Under the pieces are notes generated by a model that worked only from the letters and a program-made list of their open reading frames with translations, was not told where the DNA came from and searched no databases. From the NCBI RefSeq assembly GCF_004962245.1, contig NZ_SUHQ01000009.1:124001-188000 (forward strand): a DNA stretch of 64,000 nucleotides, given 5' to 3'. A program made the translations under genes and the position numbers. Source of the stretch: Mesorhizobium sp. (GTDB lineage Bacteria > Pseudomonadota > Alphaproteobacteria > Rhizobiales > Rhizobiaceae). This document shows positions 8,477 through 16,687 of this stretch, piece after piece. Position 1 is the stretch's first letter; the number at the start of each line of letters is the position of its first letter.

Positions 8477-9199
8477 CTAGCTCGCGCTGTTCTGCGGATA
8501 GCAGATGATCGAGAGATAACGCATCGGCAGGACCGTCAGCACTTCCGGCCCGTGCGGTGCATCGGCGTCGAAGAACAGGCTGTCGCCGGGCTTCATCGGG
8601 TAGAGGTTGCTGCCGTGCCTGTAGGTAACCTCGCCTTCGAGCATGTAGAGGAACTCCATGCCTTCGTGCTGGAAGGTCGGAAACACATCTGAATCCTCGG
8701 TCAGCGTGATCAGATAAGGTTCGACGACGACGCCGCTGGTGTTGGAGCCGATATGGCCGAGCAGATTGTACTGGTGGCCGGCGCGCGTGCCGCGGCGCTC
8801 GACATCGAGCCCTTCGCCGGCCTTGACGAAAACCGCGCTGCGCTCTTCCTCGAAACGGCGGAAGAAGGCGGTGACGGGAACGCCGAGCGCTCGCGACAAG
8901 GCCTGCAACGTGGTCAGCGACGGCGAGGTGATGCCGTTTTCGATCTTCGAAAGCATGCCCAGCGAAATGTCGGTGGCAACCGCAAGATCGGCGACGGTGA
9001 TGCCGAGCTTCTTGCGGAACGCCCGCACTTCGCGGCCGATGGCGACCTCCAGCACTTTTTCACGGGTGTCGCGGATGGCGTGCGGGTTCTGCGTCAGCGG
9101 CGTCCGGATCGTCCGTCCGTCGGACGCCTTCGGCGACGGTTTGGCCTTGGCCAGAGCGGCACCGGCGCCATTCTTGAGGTCGGAAGCTGTTTTTGCCAT
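8477..9199 (-). CDS. XRE-family transcriptional regulator with C-terminal cupin
   Basis: A 240-residue regulator with a Lys/Ala-rich N-terminal tail (about 50 residues), an XRE helix-turn-helix (EVRAFRKKLGITVADLA, then SLGMLSKIENG, about 56-110) and a C-terminal cupin_2 barrel (about 160-235, with FPTFQHEGMEFLYML and GDSLFFDADAPHGPEV). Such proteins usually sense a small metabolite through the cupin. It is transcribed away from tmm with a 257-bp spacer, and is the best candidate to control tmm and, through a matching site at 1090-1105, amt and dmm. The octamer AGTGAAAT occurs on the minus strand at 9226-9233 just upstream of its own start and on the plus strand at 9414-9421. Confidence 0.85.
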   Translation of the reverse strand: MAKTASDLKNGAGAALAKAKPSPKASDGRTIRTPLTQNPHAIRDTREKVLEVAIGREVRAFRKKLGITVADLAVATDISLGMLSKIENGITSPSLTTLQALSRALGVPVTAFFRRFEEERSAVFVKAGEGLDVERRGTRAGHQYNLLGHIGSNTSGVVVEPYLITLTEDSDVFPTFQHEGMEFLYMLEGEVTYRHGSNLYPMKPGDSLFFDADAPHGPEVLTVLPMRYLSIICYPQNSAS

Positions 9200-9379
9200 G
9201 TCGCTACTCCGGACTCTGTGGATTTATTTCACTCACGGTAAACATATTCGGTGCCGATACAGGAGCGCAACCGCCGCAGCAAGCCATCCACGATTGATTT
9301 CTCGTATCCTCCACGGGCTGCTATCGTGAATCTCGCTGGAAAATCGACCTTGATGAAACGAGCTTTCGCGACAAGGCTG

Positions 9380-9407
9380 TTGACAGCATTGAACGGCGAA
9401 TTACTAT
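9380..9407 (+). promoter_or_regulatory. Sigma-70-type promoter of tmm
   Basis: TTGACA (9380-9385) and TACTAT (9402-9407) are separated by 16 bp, 50 bp upstream of the tmm ATG. The candidate regulator site CCTCTCAGTGAAATTT (9408-9423) immediately follows and would cover the transcription start, which fits repression relieved by inducer. Confidence 0.6.
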
Positions 9408-9423
9408 CCTCTCAGTGAAATTT
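9408..9423. promoter_or_regulatory. Candidate operator overlapping the tmm transcription start
   Basis: CCTCTCAGTGAAATTT is the partner of the 16-mer at 1090-1105 (14 of 16 identical). A TTTC-N6-GAAA dyad follows directly in the spacer before the tmm Shine-Dalgarno site. The probable ligand is the adjacent XRE-cupin regulator. Confidence 0.5.
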
Positions 9424-9456
9424 GTTTCGTTAGAGAAATGAGTCGGGAGGCCCGGA

Positions 9457-10815
9457 ATGAAAAGTCGTGTTGCCGTCATCGGAGCCGGACCGTCCGGCCT
9501 GGCCCAGCTTCGAGCCTTCAAGTCGGCTGCCGACAAGGGCGCGGACATTCCGGAAGTCGTCTGCTTCGAAAAGCAGTCCGACTGGGGCGGCCTGTGGAAT
9601 TACACCTGGCGCACCGGCCTCGACGAGCATGGCGATCCGGTGCATGGCTCGATGTACCGTTACCTCTGGTCGAACGGACCGAAGGAGTGCCTCGAATTCG
9701 CCGACTATACGTTCGAGGAGCATTTCGGGCGGCCGATCGGCTCCTATCCGCCGCGCGCCGTGCTGTGGGATTATATCAAGGGTCGCGTCGAAAAATCCGG
9801 CGTGCGCAAATGGGTGCGCTTCAATAGCCCGGTGCGCATGGTGACCTTCTCCGACGAGACGAAAAAGTTCACCGTCACCGCGCATGACCGCACCAACGAC
9901 GTCACCTATTCGGAAGAGTTCGACAACGTTGTCGTTGCCTCAGGGCATTTTTCCGTGCCCAACGTCCCTTATTTCGAGGGTTTTTCGACGTTCAACGGGC
10001 GCATCCTGCACAGCCACGATTTCCGCGACGCCATGGAATTCAAGGACAAGGATATCCTGATTATCGGCCGCTCCTATTCGGCCGAGGATATCGGCTCGCA
10101 ATGCTACAAATACGGCGCCAAATCGATCACCTCCAGCTACCGCTCGAAGCCGATGGGCTTCAAATGGCCCGACAACTGGAAGGAAGTGCCGCTGCTGCAG
10201 AAGGTCGTCGGCAAGACCGCGCATTTCAAGGACGGCTCCACCAAGGATGTCGACGCCATCATCCTGTGCACCGGATACCTGCATTCGTTCCCGTTCCTCA
10301 CCGACGATCTGAAGCTCAAGACCGCCAACCGCATGTGGCCGGACGGGCTCTATGAAGGCGTCGTCTGGGAGAAGAACCCGCAACTGTTCTATATCGGCAT
10401 GCAGGACCAGTTCTACACCTTCAACATGTTCGACGCGCAGGCATGGTTCGCGCGCGACGTCATCATGGGTCGCATAAAGCTGCCTTCGGCCGAGGCGATG
10501 GCGGAACACGGCAGGAGATGGCGGGCGCGTGAGGAAACGCTGGAGGACGCCGAGCAGATGATCTGGTTCCAGGGCGACTACACCAAGGAGTTGATGGAGC
10601 AGACCGACTATCCGGGATTCGATGTCGAGGCTGTCAATCAGACCTTCATGGAGTGGGAGCACCACAAATTGGAAGACATCATGGGTTTCCGCGACAACGC
10701 CTACCGCTCGCTGATGACCGGCACCATGGCGCCGCTGCACCACACGCCCTGGCTGCAGGCGATGGACGATTCGATGGAGAGCTATCTCGAGGTGAAGGGG
10801 GTGGCGGCGGAGTAG
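9457..10815 (+). CDS. tmm: Trimethylamine monooxygenase
   Basis: A 452-residue flavin-containing monooxygenase closely resembling bacterial Tmm, which oxidises trimethylamine to trimethylamine N-oxide with NADPH and oxygen. Visible features: the FAD fingerprint [10 protein letters not shown] near residue 8; [15 protein letters not shown], typical of Tmm; the FMO-signature region with [16 protein letters not shown]; the NADPH motif [14 protein letters not shown]; and the [12 protein letters not shown] segment. Length and motif order match the family. A good promoter lies at 9380-9407. Its product TMAO would need TMAO demethylase (tdm) to give dimethylamine for DmmDABC, and tdm is not in the window. 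A frameshifted GFA-family gene lies convergently behind it. Confidence 0.9.
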   Translation: MKSRVAVIGAGPSGLAQLRAFKSAADKGADIPEVVCFEKQSDWGGLWNYTWRTGLDEHGDPVHGSMYRYLWSNGPKECLEFADYTFEEHFGRPIGSYPPRAVLWDYIKGRVEKSGVRKWVRFNSPVRMVTFSDETKKFTVTAHDRTNDVTYSEEFDNVVVASGHFSVPNVPYFEGFSTFNGRILHSHDFRDAMEFKDKDILIIGRSYSAEDIGSQCYKYGAKSITSSYRSKPMGFKWPDNWKEVPLLQKVVGKTAHFKDGSTKDVDAIILCTGYLHSFPFLTDDLKLKTANRMWPDGLYEGVVWEKNPQLFYIGMQDQFYTFNMFDAQAWFARDVIMGRIKLPSAEAMAEHGRRWRAREETLEDAEQMIWFQGDYTKELMEQTDYPGFDVEAVNQTFMEWEHHKLEDIMGFRDNAYRSLMTGTMAPLHHTPWLQAMDDSMESYLEVKGVAAE

Positions 10816-10847
10816 CGGCAACCCATGCTGCGGCGAGGAAGTTGCAG

Positions 10848-11228
10848 TCAGGCCGGCGCCACGACCACCCATGGCGGCTTTCGCCATACACGGCCTGCGT
10901 GGGCTGCGGGAACAAAGGGTCGGCGAAACAGCCCACGGCGACGGCTACGGCTGCGGGTTTTCGCGATGGATACCAGAAGACTGTCGAGCCGCACGTGCCA
11001 CAGAAATGGAATGTGACTGGAAATCCGCTGTCGGAACTGCGCTGATACGTGCGGGGAAGACCCGGCGATCTCCGTCGACCCGGCTTCAAAAAAAAATGCG
11101 GCAATGCCGAACGGGCTTCCGGTTCGCCGCTGACACTCCAGGCAATGGCAAAGCGACACCTTGGTGGGTTCCTGTCTGCAGCGCATTTGCAGTTGGCCGC
11201 AGGCGCAGCGAGCTGTTCGGCTGGTCAC
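10848..11228 (-). pseudogene. GFA/CENP-V family protein (zinc-binding), frameshifted
   Basis: On the minus strand a GFA-domain protein starts at GTG 11228 behind GGGAGAGA. It reads TARCACGQL, LCHCLECQRRTGSPFG and AAFFFEAG, then continues in a second frame as TYQRSSDSGFPVTFHF, FCGTCGSTVFW, VAVGCFADP and YGESRH. The switch maps to a GGGG run at 11053-11056 (plus strand): removing one base restores a continuous family sequence. The C-terminal end is also unclear, with another possible frame change near 10870. The family name comes from glutathione-dependent formaldehyde-activating enzyme, though many members have other roles. Decay beside a formaldehyde-producing demethylation locus may be coincidental. 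A sequencing error in the homopolymer is an alternative. Confidence 0.75.
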
Positions 11229-11508
11229 TGATCTCTCCCATGGTCGGGGAACGCAGGCCGGAACGTGGCTGCGGCGCGCCAGGATTGTCAATGTTTCATC
11301 GCATCCGGGCTGAACGCGGCATACCATAGGCTCTCAGAACGCAGACGGCCTGAGCAGCGAGTCCCCAAAGCACACTCTCAAAGAAGCATTGCCGATCGAC
11401 GGTTCATGGCGCAACTTTGCCGGCACGAAGCTCAATTTTTGGGAGCGCTGCCGACCACTCGCCGGCGCCTTTGTCCGTATCGCAAACGATTTCACGTGGC
11501 CTATGCCG

Positions 11509-12189
11509 TCACTGAGGCGGCCGGGCTGTCTTGTTGCCATCCCGTCGACTGAGATTGGAGACGAGGTCGCTGAACCGGTCGCCTTGAACCGCGATATGGT
11601 CGCGTAGACGCTCACGCGCTGCTGCCTCGTCGCCGTCGAGGATTGCCTGGACGATGCCCGCGTGTTCGCCGATCGACACCTTGACGCGGTTGCGGACGCG
11701 CAACTGCAGACGCCGGTAGGGGCGCAGCCGCCGATGCAGCGCGGCGCATTGGTCGGCGAGGAAGGTGCTGTGGCTTGCCGTGTAGATGGCGTGGTGGAAG
11801 ACTTCGTTGTCGTAGTAGTAGGAATCGGTGTCCTCGCTCGCCACCGAGAGTTCGCACCGCTCATGGCTCGCCAGCAGCGCCGCGCGGTCCTCCTCGGTAT
11901 GGCGCCGGGCGGCCATCGCTCCCGCCATGCCTTCGAGTTCCGCCATCACCTCGAACATTTCGTAGATACGGTTCGGTCCAGGATCGACGACCACGGCGCC
12001 GCGCCGTGGCCTGGCCTCGACCAGGCCGATGGCGCTCAACTGCATCAGCGCTTCCCGGATTGGTGTCCGCGAGACTCCAAAACGCGTGGCGAGTTGAACC
12101 TCGTCGAGGCGTTCACCGGGCGCGAACTCGCCGGTGATGATTCCATTTTCGATCTGGTCGCGCAGTTTGTGGAACGTGTTGCTGGTCAT
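11509..12189 (-). CDS. matR: GntR/FCD-family regulator of malonate catabolism (MatR)
   Basis: A 226-residue regulator with an N-terminal GntR winged helix (KLRDQIENGIITGEFAPGERLDE, then RFGVSRTPIREAL, about residues 5-70) and a C-terminal FCD ligand domain (about 80-210) with the acidic and histidine residues typical of carboxylate sensing (EVFHHAIYTAS, GEHAGIVQAI). Start ATG 12189 is chosen because upstream in-frame starts would read through the divergent promoter. It faces the malonate operon. A dyad at 12216-12229 resembles the MatR operator known from Rhizobium leguminosarum, so it probably represses the operon and responds to malonate or malonyl-CoA. Confidence 0.85.
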   Translation of the reverse strand: MTSNTFHKLRDQIENGIITGEFAPGERLDEVQLATRFGVSRTPIREALMQLSAIGLVEARPRRGAVVVDPGPNRIYEMFEVMAELEGMAGAMAARRHTEEDRAALLASHERCELSVASEDTDSYYYDNEVFHHAIYTASHSTFLADQCAALHRRLRPYRRLQLRVRNRVKVSIGEHAGIVQAILDGDEAAARERLRDHIAVQGDRFSDLVSNLSRRDGNKTARPPQ

Positions 12190-12215
12190 GCGGATGATTG
12201 GGTCCAGTTCGCAGC

Positions 12216-12229
12216 TTATGTATACAAGA
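12216..12229. promoter_or_regulatory. MatR operator
   Basis: The reverse strand reads TCTTGTATACATAA. One half-site, TCTTGTA, is identical to the left half of the operator I recall for R. leguminosarum MatR (TCTTGTA/TACACGA); the other half matches in TACA. It lies between the divergent matR and transporter genes, just upstream of a -35-like TTGACA. Confidence 0.65.
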
Positions 12230-12232
12230 CTG

Positions 12233-12262
12233 TTGACATTGCACGCAAGAGCGACAAACAAT
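12233..12262 (+). promoter_or_regulatory. Candidate promoter of the malonate operon
   Basis: TTGACA (12233-12238) followed after 18 bp by AACAAT (12257-12262), 43 bp before the GTG start of the first transporter gene. The adjacent MatR dyad could block or direct polymerase binding. Confidence 0.45.
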
Positions 12263-12305
12263 CATCGCAACCGGGCGGGAGGTCCGGAATTCAAGGGAGG
12301 TTGCA

Positions 12306-13310
12306 GTGCAGAAAATCAAGAAGGTGCTGAAAATTTCGGGCCTCGTCGCGGCCGCCTGCCTCATTGGCGGGGTCGCCGGCGCCCAGACGATCCTGAAGGC
12401 GTCGCATCAGTTTCCAGGTGGCAAGGGCGATATCCGCGACGAGATGGTGCAGATCATTGCCCGAGAGGTGACCGCCGCCAATGTCGGCCTCGAGGTCCAG
12501 GTATATCCGGGCGCCTCGCTCTACAAGGCCAATGACCAGTGGAACGCCGTCACGCGCGGCCTGCTGGATATGACATCATTCCCGCTCGACTACGCGTCCG
12601 GCCGCCATCCGGAGTTCTCGGCGACGCTGATGCCGGGTCTGGTCGGTAATTTCGACCGCGCCAAGCGGCTCAACGATTCCGAATTCATGACCGACATCAA
12701 GAAGGTCATCGAGAACGCCGGGGCACTGGTGATTTCCGATGCCTGGCTGTCCGGCGCTTTCGCTTCCAAGAAGGGCTGCATCACCACGCCAGACACGGTC
12801 AAGGGCCAAGTCATCCGCGCCGCCGGCCCGGCCTTCGAGCAGATGCTCGTCGCTGCCGGCGCGTCGATCTCGTCCATGCCCTCATCCGAAATCTACACCG
12901 GCATGCAGACTGGCGTGCTTGACGCGGCCAACACCTCTTCGGCCAGCTTTGTATCCTTTCGGCTCTACGAGCACGCGAAATGCCTCACGGCGCCCGGCGA
13001 GAACGCGCTATGGTTCATGTACGAGCCGGTGCTGATCTCGAAGAAGGTATTCGACAGTCTCAACGCCGATCAGCAGAATGCGATCCGCGCGGCTGGCGAG
13101 AAGGCTGAAGCCTTCTTCAACGAGGAAGTTCGCAAGGGCGACCAGATCATGATCGACACCTACAAGAAGGCGGGCGTCGAAGTCGTCGAAATGTCGAAGG
13201 CCGACTACGACGCCTGGCTCGAACTGGCAAAGCAGTCTTCCTATAAGGAGTTCGCCGAGAAGGTGCCCGGCGGAGACAAGCTGATCGAGAAGGCTCTTGC
13301 CGTCCAGTAA
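12306..13310 (+). CDS. TRAP transporter substrate-binding protein (DctP family), malonate type
   Basis: A 334-residue periplasmic binding protein with a signal peptide (KKVLKISGLVAAACLIGG, cleavage near AGA-Q at residue 27) and a mature DctP fold beginning ILKASHQFPGG. The RAAGPAFEQML segment (around residue 172) carries the arginine that in DctP proteins binds the substrate carboxylate. It is first in an operon with the TRAP membrane subunits and malonyl-CoA genes, so malonate is the expected ligand. In Sinorhizobium meliloti an equivalent matPQMAB arrangement is known. Start GTG 12306 has AGGGAGG 7 nt upstream. Confidence 0.88.
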   Translation: MQKIKKVLKISGLVAAACLIGGVAGAQTILKASHQFPGGKGDIRDEMVQIIAREVTAANVGLEVQVYPGASLYKANDQWNAVTRGLLDMTSFPLDYASGRHPEFSATLMPGLVGNFDRAKRLNDSEFMTDIKKVIENAGALVISDAWLSGAFASKKGCITTPDTVKGQVIRAAGPAFEQMLVAAGASISSMPSSEIYTGMQTGVLDAANTSSASFVSFRLYEHAKCLTAPGENALWFMYEPVLISKKVFDSLNADQQNAIRAAGEKAEAFFNEEVRKGDQIMIDTYKKAGVEVVEMSKADYDAWLELAKQSSYKEFAEKVPGGDKLIEKALAVQ

Positions 13311-13383
13311 TAGCGCGATCCACGCTGGCTGCTACCGCCTCTCCGGCGGATGGCAGGCCCCGTGCATTGCTGGGAGGATCGGC

Positions 13384-13950
13384 ATGTTACAACTCTACAT
13401 CAGGTCGATCGGTGGCCTGTCACGGGCATTCGCGGTTGTCGCGACGCTGCTGCTGATCGCCGCGATGCTCGTCGTCTGCCAGATGATCTTCATCCGCTAT
13501 CTGTTCCGGGCCGCGACGATCTGGCAGTCGGACTTCGTGGTGTTTGCCGCGACCGGCGCGATGTTCCTCGGCGCACCTTACGTGTTGCTCAAGGGCGGAC
13601 ATGTCGGGGTCGACGTGGTCGAGATGGTGGTCACTGAGCGCACTCGCCACGTGATGCGAATCGTCGCCAGCCTGCTCGGGCTGCTGTTTTGCGCCATCAT
13701 GCTGTATGCGAGCTGGCTCCAGTTCCAGGAGACCTGGGTCGGCGGCTGGCGCCATTCCAGCGTCTGGGCGCCGCCCCTTTGGATACCGGTTTCGGCTCTT
13801 CCGCTGGGTTTCGGCATGTTGTGCCTGCAATATGTGGCGCAGATCCTCATCCTGCTGTCAGGAGGTGCTGCGCCAGCGCCAACTCATGTGCCTGCGGAGG
13901 CGCTCGAAGCCGCGGCCGCCGTTTCGCCGTCTACGGAGACCCCGCCATGA
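13384..13950 (+). CDS. TRAP transporter small membrane subunit (DctQ family)
   Basis: A 188-residue protein with four predicted membrane helices (about residues 15-37, 50-70, 88-110 and 130-150) and the DctQ-type RYLFRAATIWQSDF segment after helix 1. It pairs with DctM to form the sodium-coupled membrane complex. Start ATG 13384 has GGGAGG 9 nt upstream. Its stop overlaps the next start (ATGA, 13947-13950). The C-terminal 25 residues are Ala/Pro-rich and probably disordered. Confidence 0.85.
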   Translation: MLQLYIRSIGGLSRAFAVVATLLLIAAMLVVCQMIFIRYLFRAATIWQSDFVVFAATGAMFLGAPYVLLKGGHVGVDVVEMVVTERTRHVMRIVASLLGLLFCAIMLYASWLQFQETWVGGWRHSSVWAPPLWIPVSALPLGFGMLCLQYVAQILILLSGGAAPAPTHVPAEALEAAAAVSPSTETPP

Positions 13951-15263
13951 GCCCGACTTTCGCTGGCCTGACGATCATCGTCGCCTTGTTCGTGCTGCTG
14001 GGGACGGGCATGCCGATCGCCTTCGCACTTGGCCTGGCCGCCGTTTCTGCCCTGTTCCTGCAGAGCGGCCCGGGTGTCGTCTATGTCCTATCCGAGACAA
14101 TGTTCTCGGGCATCGCCAATCTCGCTTATGTCTCGATCCCGATGTTCGTGCTGATGGGCGCGGCGGTCGCGTCATCGCCGGCCGGCGCGGATCTCTATAC
14201 CGCGCTCGATCGCTGGCTGAACCGCATCCCCGGCGGGTTGGTCCTGTCCAACATCGGCGCCTGCGCCATCTTCTCCGGCATGACAGGTTCGTCGCCGGCG
14301 ACCTGCGCCGCCATCGGCAAGATGGGCATTCCCGAGATGCTCCGCCGCGGCTATCCGACGTCCGTCGCCAGTGGCTCGATCGCCGCCGGCGGCACACTTG
14401 GCATCCTCATTCCACCATCCGTGACCCTGATCGTCTACGGCATCGCCACCGAGACCTCGATCGGACGACTGTTCATGGCGGGCGTCATTCCCGGGCTGAT
14501 GCTCACAATCATGTTCATGATCTGGGCGGTAATCGACTGCAAGCGCAAGGGCTATGACTTCGGCGCGCGCGCGGTGCGGTTCACGCTGCGCGAGAAACTG
14601 GCGGGCATGCCGCGCGTATTGCCGTTCCTGCTCATCATCGCGGGAACGCTCTACGTGCTCTACGGCGGCCTCGCGACGCCGTCGGAAGCGGCCGGCGCCG
14701 GCGCGCTGCTCACCTTGGCCGTGGTGATCGTCGCTTATCGGCTGTTCCGCTTCCGCCCTGTCGCCGGCATCTTCGGCTCGGCGATGCGCGAGAGCGTGAT
14801 GATCATGATGATCATGGCGGCGGCCGAACTGTTCGCCTTTGCGCTTTCGTCGCTGTTCATCACCCAGTCGATCGCTGCCGCGATCGCTGATCTGGAGGTC
14901 AATCGTTGGGTGTTGATGGGCGTGATCAATATTTTCCTGCTGGTCGCCGGAATGTTCCTGCCGCCTGTGGCGGTGATCGTCATGACGGCGCCGATGCTGT
15001 TCCCGATCGTCACGCAGGCGGGCTTCGATCCGTACTGGTTCGCGATCGTCCTCACCATCAACATGGAGGTCGGCCTGATCACGCCGCCGGTTGGCCTCAA
15101 TCTCTTCGTCATCAATGCCATCGCGCCTGACATTCCGACGCGCCAGATCCTGTGGGGCGCATTGCCCTATGTGCTGGTAATGTTTCTGGCGATCCTGATC
15201 TTGTGCATCTTCCCCGGCCTCGCCACATGCCTTCCGAACCAGATGATGGGGGCAGCGATATGA
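13947..15263 (+). CDS. TRAP transporter large permease subunit (DctM family)
   Basis: A 438-residue protein, very hydrophobic throughout, with family motifs GTGMPIAFALGLA near the N-terminus, SGMTGSSPATCAAIGKMGIPEM (about residue 115) and MEVGLITPPVGLNLFVI near the C-terminus (about residue 375). It forms the transport channel of the sodium/malonate symport system. It starts inside the DctQ stop and ends inside the matA start (ATGA at 15260-15263), so the operon is translationally coupled. Confidence 0.88.
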   Translation: MSPTFAGLTIIVALFVLLGTGMPIAFALGLAAVSALFLQSGPGVVYVLSETMFSGIANLAYVSIPMFVLMGAAVASSPAGADLYTALDRWLNRIPGGLVLSNIGACAIFSGMTGSSPATCAAIGKMGIPEMLRRGYPTSVASGSIAAGGTLGILIPPSVTLIVYGIATETSIGRLFMAGVIPGLMLTIMFMIWAVIDCKRKGYDFGARAVRFTLREKLAGMPRVLPFLLIIAGTLYVLYGGLATPSEAAGAGALLTLAVVIVAYRLFRFRPVAGIFGSAMRESVMIMMIMAAAELFAFALSSLFITQSIAAAIADLEVNRWVLMGVINIFLLVAGMFLPPVAVIVMTAPMLFPIVTQAGFDPYWFAIVLTINMEVGLITPPVGLNLFVINAIAPDIPTRQILWGALPYVLVMFLAILILCIFPGLATCLPNQMMGAAI

Positions 15264-16687
15264 ACGGCGTTTCACTGCTCGGCGACATGCTGCAGATCAT
15301 TGCCGAACGCGGCCGCCGCTTCCTGTCGCTGAGCGGCAAGGAAGAGGTGGGCGCCGGCGGTGTCGAAGCGATTTGCGAGACGCTGCTTTCGAGCCACGGC
15401 GAGGCGTCCGGCATGGCTCTGGCGGAGACCATTCTCGACCGCTGGTCGCGGTTCGACAAGGAGCAGCGCCGGGACTTCATGGTGATGCTGCTGGAGAGGT
15501 TCGGGCCCGACGCCGCGCGGCTCGATAAGGCCATAGACGGCTACCGCGAGCTAAGGACGCCGCAGGCGCTGCTGGAACTGCATTCCGCCGCCGAGCCCAG
15601 GCGGCAGGAATTGATCCGCCGGCTCAATCTTGCTCCGAACGGCATCGCGACGCTGGTGCGCATGCGCGAAAATCTCCTGGCGATGAAGTCCGCCCAGCGG
15701 GATCTCGACGCCGTCGATGCCGATTTCGCGCATCTGTTCGGGTCATGGTTCAACCGCGGCTTTCTGGTGCTGCGTCCGATCAGCTGGTCGACGCCAGCCG
15801 ATATCCTGGAGAAGATCATCCGCTACGAAGCGGTGCATCAGATCGACGGCTGGGACGAGTTGCGCAGGCGTCTGGCTCCCGACGACCGTCGCTGCTTCGC
15901 TTTTTTTCATCCGCAACTGGTCGATGAGCCGCTGATCTTCGTCGAAGTGGCGCTTACCCGTTCCACTCCGGCCGCGATCGCCGACGTTCTGCGCGAGGAC
16001 CGGGCGGCGATCGCCGCGGCCGAGGCCACCACGGCTGTGTTTTATTCTATTTCCAACTGTCAGCAGGGGCTGCGCGGCATTTCCTTCGGTAACTTCCTGA
16101 TCAAGCAGGTGGTCGAGGATCTGCGCCGGGAACTGCCGAATCTCGACACTTTCGTCACCTTGTCGCCGGCGCCGGGCTTTGCGCAATGGCTGGCACGCGA
16201 GCGGCAGGCGGAAGCCTCGGATGCGATCGATGACACCGATCGGGCGGTGCTCGCGGCGCTGGACGATGAGGACTGGCTTTCGGTTCCCGCCGCGACCACG
16301 GCGGTGCAGCCCGCTCTTACCGCCGCCGCCGCCTGGTACTTCCTGCGTGCCCGCAACGCCCAGGGCAAGCCGGTCGACCCGGTGGCGCGCTTCCATCTCG
16401 GCAATGGCGCACGCCTTGAGCGCATCAACTTTCTCGCTGACAAATCGGCTTCCGGCATGCGCCAGGCACACGGGCTGATGGTGAACTATCTGTACAAGCT
16501 CGATGATATCGAGACCAATCATGAGGCTTTCTCGGGCAGGGGCGAAGTCGTGGCGGCCCAGGGTATTCGCCGCCTGCTGCGCGCGGACAGGCCGCAGCGG
16601 GCGCTTGCGGTGCTGCGCGCGCCTCCGCGGGAGCGGCCGGTCGGGGCGAAGACCGCGGCCGGCAAGGGGACCAGGGAACTGACGTGA
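15260..16687 (+). CDS. matA: Malonyl-CoA decarboxylase
   Basis: A 475-residue protein matching bacterial malonyl-CoA decarboxylase (MCD family): a helical N-terminal domain (about 1-150) and a GNAT-like catalytic C-terminal domain. It contains VHQIDGWDELRRRL, CFAFFHPQLVDEPLIFVEVAL, FYSISNCQQGLRGISFGNFLIKQV and the FHLGNGARLERINFLAD segment. The His in CFAFFHP and the Ser/Asn cluster in YSISNCQ lie in the conserved active-site region. It converts malonyl-CoA to acetyl-CoA and CO2. It is translationally coupled to the permease upstream and to matB downstream. Confidence 0.92.
   Translation: MNGVSLLGDMLQIIAERGRRFLSLSGKEEVGAGGVEAICETLLSSHGEASGMALAETILDRWSRFDKEQRRDFMVMLLERFGPDAARLDKAIDGYRELRTPQALLELHSAAEPRRQELIRRLNLAPNGIATLVRMRENLLAMKSAQRDLDAVDADFAHLFGSWFNRGFLVLRPISWSTPADILEKIIRYEAVHQIDGWDELRRRLAPDDRRCFAFFHPQLVDEPLIFVEVALTRSTPAAIADVLREDRAAIAAAEATTAVFYSISNCQQGLRGISFGNFLIKQVVEDLRRELPNLDTFVTLSPAPGFAQWLARERQAEASDAIDDTDRAVLAALDDEDWLSVPAATTAVQPALTAAAAWYFLRARNAQGKPVDPVARFHLGNGARLERINFLADKSASGMRQAHGLMVNYLYKLDDIETNHEAFSGRGEVVAAQGIRRLLRADRPQRALAVLRAPPRERPVGAKTAAGKGTRELT

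Noticed and set aside
11334..11864. 176-codon minus-strand open frame overlapping matR
   Set aside because: It is the out-of-frame shadow of the GntR gene, which has a clear helix-turn-helix and FCD domain.
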